This document shows positions 48,795 to 58,913 of a DNA stretch of 64,000 nucleotides, piece after piece (position 1 is the stretch's first letter; each line of letters begins with the position of its first letter). The stretch is from Thielaviopsis euricoi. Taxonomy: Eukaryota; Ascomycota; Sordariomycetes; Microascales; Ceratocystidaceae. Below the pieces are notes generated by a model. It was not told the DNA's origin. It was given only the letters and a program-made list of their open reading frames with translations, and made no database searches. A program made the position numbers and the translations under genes. The stretch covers positions 432,644 to 496,643 of the forward strand of contig BCHJ01000020.1 in the NCBI GenBank assembly GCA_001599615.1, read 5' to 3'.

Positions 48795-50392
48795 GGGAGC
48801 GGTGAGAAACGGTATGGGCGGAAGCGGAAGCGGAAGCGAAAGCGAAAGCGAAAGCGGAGCGGGAACAGAAGCGGGAGTGGAAGCGGAAACTGGAATTGGA
48901 GTTGGATGTGAAGCTGGAGCTGAGCCGAATCAACAGTCTAAAATGTCAAGGCGTCAATGACGGCCGGGATCATAGTGCAGCAATTGCGCTTATCGTGGGT
49001 TTGCTGTATTGAGAAGCAGCTTCGTGTGATTGGGTGCGGCGCTGACGCTGTACGTACGCACGCACTGCAGTACTTGGTACAATAGGCTGGATTGACTTGA
49101 CGGCCCCCAATAACCCAGGCGCATGTAGAATGGGTTGAGGGCTCGAGATCTGATGTCGATATAGGCGGGTCGATGAGGATATGACGTGTGAAACGGGAAC
49201 CGGAGGAAGACTGCGACAGCTAGTGAGCACTATATTATAACCCGAAAGAGAGTAATTGTACTGAGCGTAGGCGTAGCGGGATCGCGCAGTAGCAAACAGT
49301 GAGATATGCGCCACAGGCCGCTTAGCGGTCAATTGCTTTGTCGCTTCGGGCCAGCCAGGCGGTGACAGGCTTAAATATACGTGAATAAATGCACTTGGAG
49401 TACTGCACTTGGTAGAAAGCAAAGCAAGTGAGTGAATGAGTGAGTGGTATTTGTTTCGGAGCGGCGCAAACGAAGAAACGAGGGAGATCGCTAAACAAGA
49501 AACAAAATAAAAATAGCCTGCTTGGACCGATTTGTGGACTACAAAGCAATAAAAAGGTGGTGATGGATGAATTTAAACGACCTGGAAAAGAAAATAAAAG
49601 ACGGGAATATAGAGAAAAATAATAATTGCGGCTAAGAAGAGAATGAGAAAAAAAAAAAAAAAAAGAAAGGCGGTACTTGCAGATAGGCGAGGCTGAGATT
49701 TGATTTGATAGCGATAGAAGAAAAAATAAAAATAAAAATAAAGAAGAATGCATAGAATCAAGAGAGAAGAACACAAAGAAAGAAAGCACAAGACGCGGCG
49801 GCGGCTCGTTTACGCACTTGGGCAGACAGCATAAACAGGCGGTGTTTGCCGTACTCTGGCTAGCTATACACGCTACTATAACTAACTAACTGTACCTTAC
49901 CGCTAGTGCAGTGCACTGCACTCGTAGCCCTTGCAAAAGTAACACCCGCTACTTGCTAATGATTTACGGGCCCCCACAGCGGTCAGCAAATAATGAATGC
50001 ACAGAGCTACAAGGTCTTTGTACTCTGACCCATACCCTGTATTGATTCTAGCATAGGTCTCGTTTTTAGCGAGGGCCTGGCAGCGGGTTGAGTTGCACGA
50101 TCGTCTTCGCTAAATCGGGTCAGGTTCAAGGAACAAACAATCGACGGCAGGGCGGAATACATGAAAATAGGTGTAAAAGAGGCCCTAGGGGATATTTGCA
50201 GCTCAGCGCGCGAGGAAAGCTGCGTGCGTTAAAGTATGTCCGTCGTCGTGTTATAACGCTACAGCGTGCATTTAGACCTTATCAACCATGGCAGCAGCAT
50301 TTTGGGGGATGGATTAGAACTGTCCAGTGAAATTGTAGAAGAGGTATCATTACTTGTCGGTACGGTACAGTACTAATCAATCCAACGCACAT
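48795..50392. other. Upstream region of the regulator gene
   Basis: Contains a GGAAGC/GAAAGC hexanucleotide repeat (about 48817-48854) that is in frame with the regulator when read on the minus strand and may be coding. Further up are A-rich leader-like sequence (49480-49760, A-run 49649-49664) and the 3' flank of the deacetylase gene. No other gene recognised. Confidence 0.55.
48817..48854. repeat. GGAAGC/GAAAGC hexanucleotide repeat
   Basis: About six hexamer units just before the chosen start of the Ndt80-type gene. Read on the minus strand in that gene's frame it codes alternating Leu-Ser and Leu-Pro. Confidence 0.85.
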
Positions 50393-50679
50393 CTATACCA
50401 CCCGCTCTCCAAACTTCCACACCTCATCCAACACCAGCTCTACTGACTCCTCGCCATCGACCGTTCTCGTGCCCTCTGAAAACACTACCAAGTCTGCATC
50501 CGCGCCGTTTGCCAGCTCGCCTTTGATACCCGCCAGGCCCAGCATTGCAGCTGGCGTGGCCGTCACAGCGTTGAGAGCCTCGCCAATTGAGGCGCCGGTC
50601 CAGGCCATGAAGTTATTGACGCATTCCAGGAGCGTGATGGAACTGGGGTGTGTGTGTTAGCACGAAAACATAGTATCAG

Positions 50680-50712
<33 letters not shown>

Positions 50713-51862
50713 ACCTCCCTGCAATCGTCTCTGTGCCCTCCAGCAAAAGCTTGGGTCCAATCTTCACCATGTTATTCACCTCCTCCCCATTCCGAAACTC
50801 ATACTTTCCATCCGGACAGCCCACCAGATGCATTGCGTCTGTGACCAAGATGAATCCGTCTGGATGCGCTTTATACGCCAGCGCCACCGTCGCCGGATGC
50901 AAATGCACTCCGTCGGCAATCACACCGTAGCACGGCTTCCTGCGCCCGCCCACACCCGCCAACACCCCGACGATTCCAGGCTCGCGATGGTGCAGCGGCA
51001 TCATCGCATTGAACAAGTGTGTGACCATGGTAGCTCCGGCGTCAAGTGCCGCCTGCGCCTGCGCATACGTCGCCGCCGAATGGCCAATCGAAAAGACGAT
51101 GCCGCGCGCGACAATCTGCGGAATCACCGCCGTCATGGCGCCCTCCTCGGGCGCCGCAGTGATCATACGGATGGCTGGTGCGCCGCCACGCCGGCCGAGT
51201 GCATCGGCTATACTGCTACTGCTGCCGTGGGTTGCTGTGGCTGTCAGGTTGGCGGCGCCGTAGCAGGCTTCGAGCGCGGAGAAGTCGTTGACGGTGCGGA
51301 AGCATGTGCGGTTGTGGACGCCGTTTTTGGCCGTGCTGAGGAACGGACCCTCGACGTGGGCGCCGAGAGATTCAGCGCCGTCGGCTGCGCTGCGGGCGGC
51401 GCCAGAGGGGGCCAGATGCGGCAGAGCCTTTTGTCATATTAGTCTTTTTTATTTCTTTTATCCCATGACGTAGTATCACGAACGACGCACTCTATGGTAC
51501 ACTTCAGGCAGCTGGCTGGTCAGCGTGGGCACGTAGGCCGTAACGCCCGTCTTGATAAGATCGGAATTGACGCCGCGCATCTTCTTTGCGTAGACGGCAT
51601 CGTCCAGTAGCGTGGAGAAGTTGAAGCCAAAGGCGCCGTTGAGCTGCACGTCAATCATGCCGGGGGCCACAATGCGGTTTTGCATGTCAATGACGGCATC
51701 GGCGGCCTGACCAGCCTCGTAGAAAGCGGCCTGTGCATCGAGAATCGTGCCGGTGGCAGCGCTGATCCACAGGTCGGCACGCTCGAGCGTTTTACCGCGC
51801 AGGAGGCGGCAGTTGGTCAGCTTGGTGATGCCAGACGGGCCGGGGGTTATAGTAGCAGGCAT
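50393..51862 (-). CDS. DAC1: N-acetylglucosamine-6-phosphate deacetylase
   Basis: Three exons (51862-51491, 51427-50715, 50642-50393) encode 444 residues. The enzyme removes acetate from GlcNAc-6-phosphate to give glucosamine-6-phosphate, and is an amidohydrolase with a metal site. Visible motifs are MIDVQLNGAFGFNF near 68-81, HVEGPFL at 148-154 with metal ligand E150, SIGHSAAT with H240, THLFNAM with H261, GVIADGVHLHP at 292-302, and LVTDAM with catalytic D321. These match E131, H195, H216 and D273 of E. coli NagA. The first donor is GTGCGT. The second intron (72 nt) is unusual because its GTGAG donor runs straight into a 30-nt homopolymer. The C-terminal block ATPAAMLGLAGIKGELANGADADLVVF closes the barrel as in other amidohydrolases. 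It is divergent from the GH3-GNAT gene across about 1.85 kb. Confidence 0.96.
50680..50709. repeat. Poly-A (30 nt) inside a deacetylase intron
   Basis: A 30-nt A-run (T-run in the transcript) fills over a third of intron 2 (50643-50714) and begins directly after the donor GTGAG. Confidence 0.92.
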
Positions 51863-53711
51863 GGCTGGTAGCGGGAGTGAAAGGAATTATTTCATGCGTG
51901 CTTGGTGTGTTTGGGTGTTGCTAGAAGCAAAACCGCAATGGAAGAAGAGGCGGGCGAGGTGGGGCGAGATGCCGCTGTTATTATCTATGTCTTCGCGAAC
52001 TGCTTCATGGTCATGTTTCGGGCCACTACGGAGAATGTGCCGGGTTGTTGATAGCATGACGTTTCCGTCACATTGCATTGGCGGCATCGCTTCTTTGCAT
52101 GCTACGTCTATACAGTGCTTTGGTGTGTTTGAAAATGTGACAAGGAAAACAACGCAAGGGTTTGATGGAGCCATCCCACCTATCAGAATACAGTGGTGGT
52201 ATCAGTATCAGCATCTCACTATCAGTATCAGTATTTGCCCCCCCTCATTTGGCGCCGAGCCAATTACAGGTGGTAGCTCGGCTGTGTGCGCTGCCTATTC
52301 GGGGACACTTGCTATCTAGAAAGCGGATTGTATTGGATTGTTGCGTTTGGCTGTATGATAAATGCGACGGATGCCATGTATCATATCAAGGTGCCGTAGC
52401 ATGGTCGTAGAAATGGCATGTATCACGCGCAACGTGCTCTAGTCGTAGATAAACAGCTGGCTTGGAGGTAAATCTGCATAGTATCTAAGCGGGAGCCAAA
52501 GGAGTATTAGGCGGACAAGCTGAGGCCAGTATTACACAGTATACTGTGTGTACAGATGTAAACTACAATGATATTGGCGCAAAATATGTAACGTACCAGC
52601 CTGCAGCTACAAGATAGATGATGGATGGTCGAAAAAGGCATTTTATTTTGGTAATAAAGCTGAGCTGTTGGCTCTTGATAGCCCAGAGAGGGTTAGCGTT
52701 GAATGAGAGAGAGATTGAGTGAGTGAATGAAGAGAAGCGAATGAGTGAGCACTAGACTAAGCCAAGCTAAACACTATGCACTGAACTAACCTAAGCCGAG
52801 CACCAAAAGTGCCGAAATGGCATGTGAGAGGTCCGTAGTGAAGCTGCTGACAGCTGGCTCTGCATAGCGTAATCATCAGAATTGCCTTTTCTACTGCAGG
52901 AAATAGCATAACAACTTACAAAAGGTAACAGATGCCCAAAAGGTACAATCACCAAACAATATATAAGATGAGCGTTATCCACTTCAAATTCAAAAAGCCA
53001 CTGATGAGTTTTCGGAGGCTCTGTACCAATTATTCTCATATTTTCAAAATGTGGTCGCTATAGGCGGTCTTGGACAGCACAGAAAGAGAAACAACTGGAC
53101 TTGTTTTCAGCAGTAAGCGCATAGCATACGCTGTCTCGCTCGCTTTACTTGTGCAAAAGCCCGCAGCGAAAGAGAGGCGCGTCTAATCCCTTACATGTCG
53201 CGCTTTTTGGTATCAAAGAACAGCAAGGAAAAGAAAAGAAACGGCCATGGGCAGTGCAAATGCACTTTTAGTTATCCAGAAAATTCACATCTGCACAACA
53301 GGAAAATTCACTTAAGTACGGGTTAATTCATTATAATAACATGAAAGTAGTTTTACATTGCGACAACTTCTTTCTTATTCTTCTTTCGTTTTTTTGTTTT
53401 TCTACTTTGCACCACACTTTATGGCTCCTTCTATATCGACCAAAGATGGGCTATGACAATCACGTGACCGACTTGAACCATATACCTTTGGCAGTAAATA
53501 AGCTTACAGCAACTATCACTGAAACTGCATTTATCATCAATTGGAATATACAATCATCATCCATCAATTATATTATTGACTCTCAAAATTGCTCTTTGTT
53601 CCTTTGGTTTTATATTTCCTCATCTAACTACCACAGCCCCGACAAGGCTGATTGTTGGGCGGTTTATCACCATCTTTACACTAATAATAATAATACTCAT
53701 ATGACAGAAAC
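51863..53711. other. Divergent promoter region, deacetylase and GH3-GNAT
   Basis: About 1.85 kb shared by two cluster genes transcribed away from each other. No gene seen. It contains GTATCA-type short repeats near 52196-52232, short GAGTGA/GAATGA repeats near 52705-52750, and one site resembling an Ndt80 target at 52576-52584. Confidence 0.6.
52576..52584 (+). promoter_or_regulatory. Candidate Ndt80-type site (MSE-like)
   Basis: The nonamer GGCGCAAAA fits the yeast middle sporulation element GNCRCAAAW bound by Ndt80. It lies between two genes of the cluster that also encodes an Ndt80-family factor. By chance such a match is expected about once in four regions of this size, so the call is weak. 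Confidence 0.25.
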
Positions 53712-56700
53712 ATGAATCCTATATCAGCAGCCGCCGACCCAATATGGAACGACCTTGAATGGTGCGTTTTATTTCTCATCACCATAGACTCTTTAACTGT
53801 CTCTCACTTTTATTACCTCAAACTCTTTTACCATATCTCTACTATATACTCTTTAATCTATCCCTCTCCCTCTACCTCTACCTCTACCTCTCTCCCCCAA
53901 TCCACCATGCGCTTCATCTTCTAACCCTCTGCAGGGCCATGGGCCAGATGCTCATCATGGGCTGGGATGGCACTGAAGTCACTCCGCAAATCAGGCGCCT
54001 AATCGCTGAGAAGCACTTAGGGTCCATCATTCTCACAGCCAAGAACCTCAAGTGTTTGTTTACCGCCTTCCGTTTTCACTGCCACTCATATTCCACCTGC
54101 TTACAGTCTCTTCAGCCGCCCAACAAACTGCCAAGCTCGTGCAGGAGCTGCAAATGATCGCCAAACAGTCGGGTCATCCGCAGCCGCTGCTGATTGCTCT
54201 AGATCAGGAAAATGGCGGCGTCAATAGCCTGTTTGACGAGGACTACGTATGCCAGTTTCCGAGCTCCATGGGCATTGGCGCCACCGGCAAGTCGGAACTG
54301 GCCTACGAAGTTACCAAGGCCACCGCCAAGGAAATCGCCGCCTGCGGTATCAACCTCATGCTCGGTCCCGTGCTCGACGTGCTCAGCAACGCGCATTACC
54401 AGCCGCTGGGCGTGCGCGCCGTGTCGGACGATCCGCACGAGGTGTCAGAGTATGCTATCGAGGCCATTCGCGGCATCAAGGATGCGGGTATTGCCTGCTG
54501 CGGCAAGCACTTCCCGTCCTACGGTAACTTAGACTTTGGCGGGTCCAATCTAGACATTCCCATCATCACCCAGACGCTGGAGGAATTGAGTCTAAGCGCG
54601 CTGATTCCCTTCCGTAACGCCATTGCCACAGGCAAGCTGGACGCCATGTTTGTCGGCGGCTGCGGCATCTCCAACTATAGCATGAACGTGCAGCATGCCT
54701 GTCTATCCAACCAAGTGGTGGACGACCTTTTGCGCAACGATCTCAAGTTTGACGGCGTGGCCATTTCCGAGTGTCTGGAGATGGAGGCCCTAAGCCACGA
54801 CATTGGCGTGCAGAACGGCGTGGTCATGGCTGTAGAAGCTGGTTGTGACTTGGTGCTGCTGTGTCGTGCCTACGATGTGCAGCTTGAAGCCATAGAAGGC
54901 CTGCGTCTGGGTGTCGAAAGTGGCATTATCTCGCGCGAGCGCATCATGACATCGGTGCAGCGTGTGCTGCGCGTCAAAGCGGGGTGCACATCATGGGCCG
55001 CGGCACTGAACCCGCCGGGCATCTCGTTGCTGTCGCAGCTGCACCCGCGGCATCTACAGCTGTCCAACGAGGCGTACAACCGCTCCATTGCCGTGGTGCG
55101 CGACACTGAGAAGCTCATTCCGCTGCCACAGTCCATGCATATCCACGAGGAGCTCCTGCTGCTCACGCCACTGGTTAAGCCTTTGCCCGCATCGGCCCTG
55201 ACCAAGATGACAGAGTCGCAGCGCGCAGCGCCTGCTGTCCCGCACGATAGGGATCGCTGGGCCCAGGGTGGCCGCGCTGGCGCCATCATGACGGGTGAAG
55301 AAGTGTTTCGCGAGCTGGGTCGGTCGCTAGCGCGTGCACGCAACGGCAAGTTGCTACACACAAGCTACACTGCCAACGGGTTGCGACCGGGTGCGTATCC
55401 CTTTTCTTTTGTGCCGTGTATCGGCAGTCTACATGGCTTGTATACAACTACGGTTACACATGTGCAACATATAGACTAACATCACCTCTTTCCAGTTCAC
55501 GAGAACCTCATCAATCGCGCCTCGTGCGTCGTTGTTGTCACTGCCGACGCTAACCGAAACAAGTATCAATCTGGCTTTACCAAGCACGTGAAAATGATGT
55601 GTTCCAGCCTAAGCTTACGCGGTCAAAAGAAGAACCTGATAGTCGTGGCGGTCAGCTCGCCTTACGACTTTGCTATGGACAAGTCGATTGGTACATACAT
55701 CTGCACCTTTGACTTTACCGAGACCGCCATGCACGCCCTCGTGCGTACACTTTTTGGCGAAGTTCCCATGCTGGGCACGCTGCCGGGCATGCTGCGCAAG
55801 AGTCGCACACGCATAAAGTCGCGCCAGCTGTGGCTAGTCGAGCCGTACGACGACGCACGTGATGCGCGCGGTCTCGACGAGCTCATCACGGCCATTTCGC
55901 GCGACACTATCGACATGCATGCCCTGAAGCACGCCAGTTCCGCCTCGTTCAGCATGGCTCGGTGTATGGGGGCCTCGCCCGATCTGTCTGTCGAAGCTGC
56001 CGACGCTCCGATCGAGGCACACTTTGTTGTGCGTAATAGCTCGACCGGCGCACTGTACGGCTTCGTGGCCACCTGGATGTACCCCGCCACTAGTCTCGGT
56101 GTGCTCGGCGCTCTACTCGTAGACCCTGCCAAGCGCAAGGTGTCTATTGGCCAGTCACTTCACCGCCGTGCTCTGCGCAGTCTTTCTACGTCCGGGGCGA
56201 TGCGTGTGCAGCTCGGCAGTGCCGTGGCCTCTGTATTCCCCGGCATTCCCGTCGGCGCATGCAGTAGTAGCAGTAGCGCCGTGAGCGTCAGTGGCGGCAG
56301 CAGTACGGAGCCCCGGTCTGCACACGACTGGTTCGAAGCAGCAGGCTGGCCGCTATCCTTCCCTACACGCTGGGCACTCTTTGAGATCTCGCAGCTACAG
56401 CGGTGGACAATCCCTGACGGCCTGCCGACGAGCATCTCACGCGCAGGCCTTACATTCGACCTAGTCGCCGGCGCTGCCAACGCCGAGTCCGTCGAGATAC
56501 ACGTGGCGGGGCTGGCAGGCGCCGACGTCGTACAGCTGTACCGTGCGGCGCTGGCAAACCCCACTACGTGCGGCGTGGTGCGAGCCAAGCGTGGCGACAG
56601 CGTGCTCGGCACGGTAGTCGTGGCTCAGGCGGGCGCGCCGGTGGCAGCAGGGCTGGTGGGGCCGCGCACAGGCGGGATTCTTGGGCCAGTGGTTGCATCG

Positions 56701-57417
56701 GCTGGGCGCGAGCATGAAAGTCTGATTCTGCAAGGCTTGGCCGTTATGGGCGTACAACGCAGCAAAGCGAGTCACTGCGAGCGAGTCGTTTTGAGCCTGG
56801 TAAGTCTTTTCCTTCATCTACACACTTGCCTTATTGCCTTTTTTTTTCATGTTGTACTTCGGACCTATGTTTTGAAGGTTAAGTAAAACTTTTTGCCTAC
56901 GTATGCAAGACTAGAAAACATCTGCAATATTTTTTGCAATTACAAAGTCCCTACGAAAGTGTTTCAAACACATTGTGGCATCTTAGCCCTCTCTCATCAT
57001 ACACTCATATCCAAATTATTGTTATTTCATTATCATGGAAAACAGTGATGCCTGATACATTGGCCGGTGTAGCAAGTGTATTACTATTTGATATTTTCAT
57101 ATTTTCCTTTGCCTTTCCTAGTTCAAGCCTTGTTGTCATCTGTTTTGTTATTCCTTTTCGTCCCGCTACTCGCAAAGTTCAGTGAGCTTTTGTCTTATTT
57201 GCTTCAAATGCATGCAGGAATTTGGTCGATTGCCTATTCACTCTACCTTTTCATTGGATTGGGCCTTTTTGCAACATTGTGCTATCTAACAAGTATATCT
57301 CTCTCTTAGGCCTATGACTGCGAAATAGATACCTTTACCAAAATGAACTTCACCGTCGTTGAGGAATACGAATGCAGCAGCACCACCGTGGATGCTTTGG
57401 ATCTCGGTCAGATATAG
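53712..57417 (+). CDS. GH3 (NagZ-like) hydrolase fused to GNAT acetyltransferase region
   Basis: Five exons (53712-53761, 53935-54053, 54116-55390, 55496-56799, 57310-57417) encode 951 residues, all in phase. Junctions restore LEW-AMGQMLIMGWDG, NLK-SAQQTAKLV and RP-VHENLIN. The last exon (AYDCEIDTFTKMNFTVVEEYE) looks like the final strand of a GNAT domain, but the 510-nt intron before it is the least certain part. Residues 1-330 form a GH3 barrel close to beta-N-acetylglucosaminidase NagZ: LLIALDQENGG near 81-91, KHFPSYGN at 187-194, FDGVAISECLEMEAL at 268-282. About 640-935 contains GNAT-like sequence, with LLVDPAKRKVSIGQSL at 688-703. Fusions of this kind are known in fungal GlcNAc clusters. 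No signal peptide is visible, so a cytosolic role on GlcNAc-containing compounds is likely. Active-site loops differ from bacterial NagZ: Asp of the nucleophile motif is Glu275, and the GHGD-H loop is missing. Confidence 0.88.
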
Positions 57418-57923
57418 CGGAACCTACCGCCATTAACGGCATGTGTTCTTGTAATTCCCCTTGTCATTACATATGTCATGAAAGCTGTGATACTTTTGAA
57501 TAATACATCTTCGAGCTGCAATTACAAAAGTTAATTTCACTGTTGGTGTTTTCATTGCCTGATATTCTCATCCCAGACTCACCGAGCTGTCATCGGATAT
57601 TAAGGGCTGGATATAGTCGTGGAACTGTAAAGCTGTGCGAATGCTAATGCTTATATATATTCGGTGCTGTTTACAAAGCCTCACGAGAAAAACGTTTTTG
57701 GACTTCTGTATCTGCAGCATCGTCCGCCTCGGTTTTAAGCTGGAGTGTTCCTCATCCTGTTTGCTTTACTCTTTTCTTCATCTTTGGCATATCTCTTACA
57801 TATATTGAGATTGCTGCTCCCGCCTACTACTCAGCTTCAATTCTCTGTTTTTCTTTTCTTTTTCATCATACTCTAATTCTATCCGAGTATCTTTCTTTTA
57901 TGCCCCCAAAGGCTTTCATCGCC
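57418..57923. other. Intergenic, nothing recognised
   Basis: 3' flank of the GH3-GNAT gene and pyrimidine-rich 5' flank of the next small gene. Confidence 0.6.
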
Positions 57924-58625
57924 ATGAACTCAAGTACGGTGACCCAGTTACCATATACACACAAATCGAAGTGCTAACCGATGAACATAGACCGTCTCCA
58001 TCGTAAGCAGTCAGGCATCATGACGGCCGCTGTTGACAGAAAGAAATCCGAAAAAAACCGCCAGCGTGTGACAAAAGCGAAAGCCGACACCGGTACAAAC
58101 AAAGTTGCATCTATGTTTAGTAACAAGCACGGTTTTGAGCAATCCACGATCGACTATACGGCCGAAAAATTTGATTTTCGGACTCATAACTTTGATGCTC
58201 CGCCCCTCGAGACTCCCGACCAGGCATCAAATATCGGCCAGTTGGTGGGTTCTCCGAACTTCGTCGAATCAGAGTTTCCAATCGACGGTATCAACTCGGG
58301 TTCTGAGGTTCCACTTGGAGACTTTTGCCCTGACTTTGATTATAATCTTGGCCCTAATATTATGCCGCTGCCAGTCATTCCATCCGAAGATTTCTCTGAA
58401 CTCTCTGGTATACCGACTTTTGTCCCGGGTGCTGGTTTTGAGTCGTTTGGTGTCTCCGACATGGCTGCCGTTTCCTCATCTCAGCAAGCTCCCGTCGGGG
58501 CTTTTTATTCCCTGTTCCAACGTTTTCCCGGTCATAACGAGGTACCCGCCAATCTTGGGGCACCCTCTTCTTGCTACGGGCAGGAATTTCCGACGCCTCC
58601 ACCTAATGCCAACCAGTACAGATGA
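57924..58625 (+). CDS. Small Ser/Pro/Phe-rich protein, unrecognised
   Basis: Best model has two exons, 57924-57933 (MNS plus one base) and 57991-58625, joined over a 57-nt intron with a GCTAAC branch site and an ATAG acceptor. It gives 214 residues beginning MNSNRLHRKQSG. The alternative is an unspliced start at 57981 (MNIDRLHRK), which leaves the rest unchanged. Residues about 5-35 are basic (RLHRKQSG..AVDRKKSEKNRQRVTKAK), like a nuclear localisation or DNA-contacting segment. The remainder is acidic and rich in Pro, Phe, Gly and Ser (FDAPPLETP, VIPSEDFSELSGIP), which could act as an activation region. There is no leucine zipper or other named domain. A basic head and acidic tail suggest a small regulator, but that is inference. 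Confidence 0.6.
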
Positions 58626-58800
58626 TTGTAGTTGGCTGTTGGTGCCTATCAGTCTCTGTTATCGATACGTTGATCCTGTTCTGGTCATCATCGTGAAAGT
58701 CTAGGTATAGCAGCAAGATTTCAGGCTCAATAAATTGTTCATCTTGCTGTATACTGTCCCTGATGTCCTAGGGGAGGGGAGAGGGGGGGGGGGGGGGGGG

Positions 58801-58857
<57 letters not shown>

Positions 58858-58880
58858 GTTTTTTTTTTTTTTTTTTTTTT

Positions 58881-58913
<33 letters not shown>

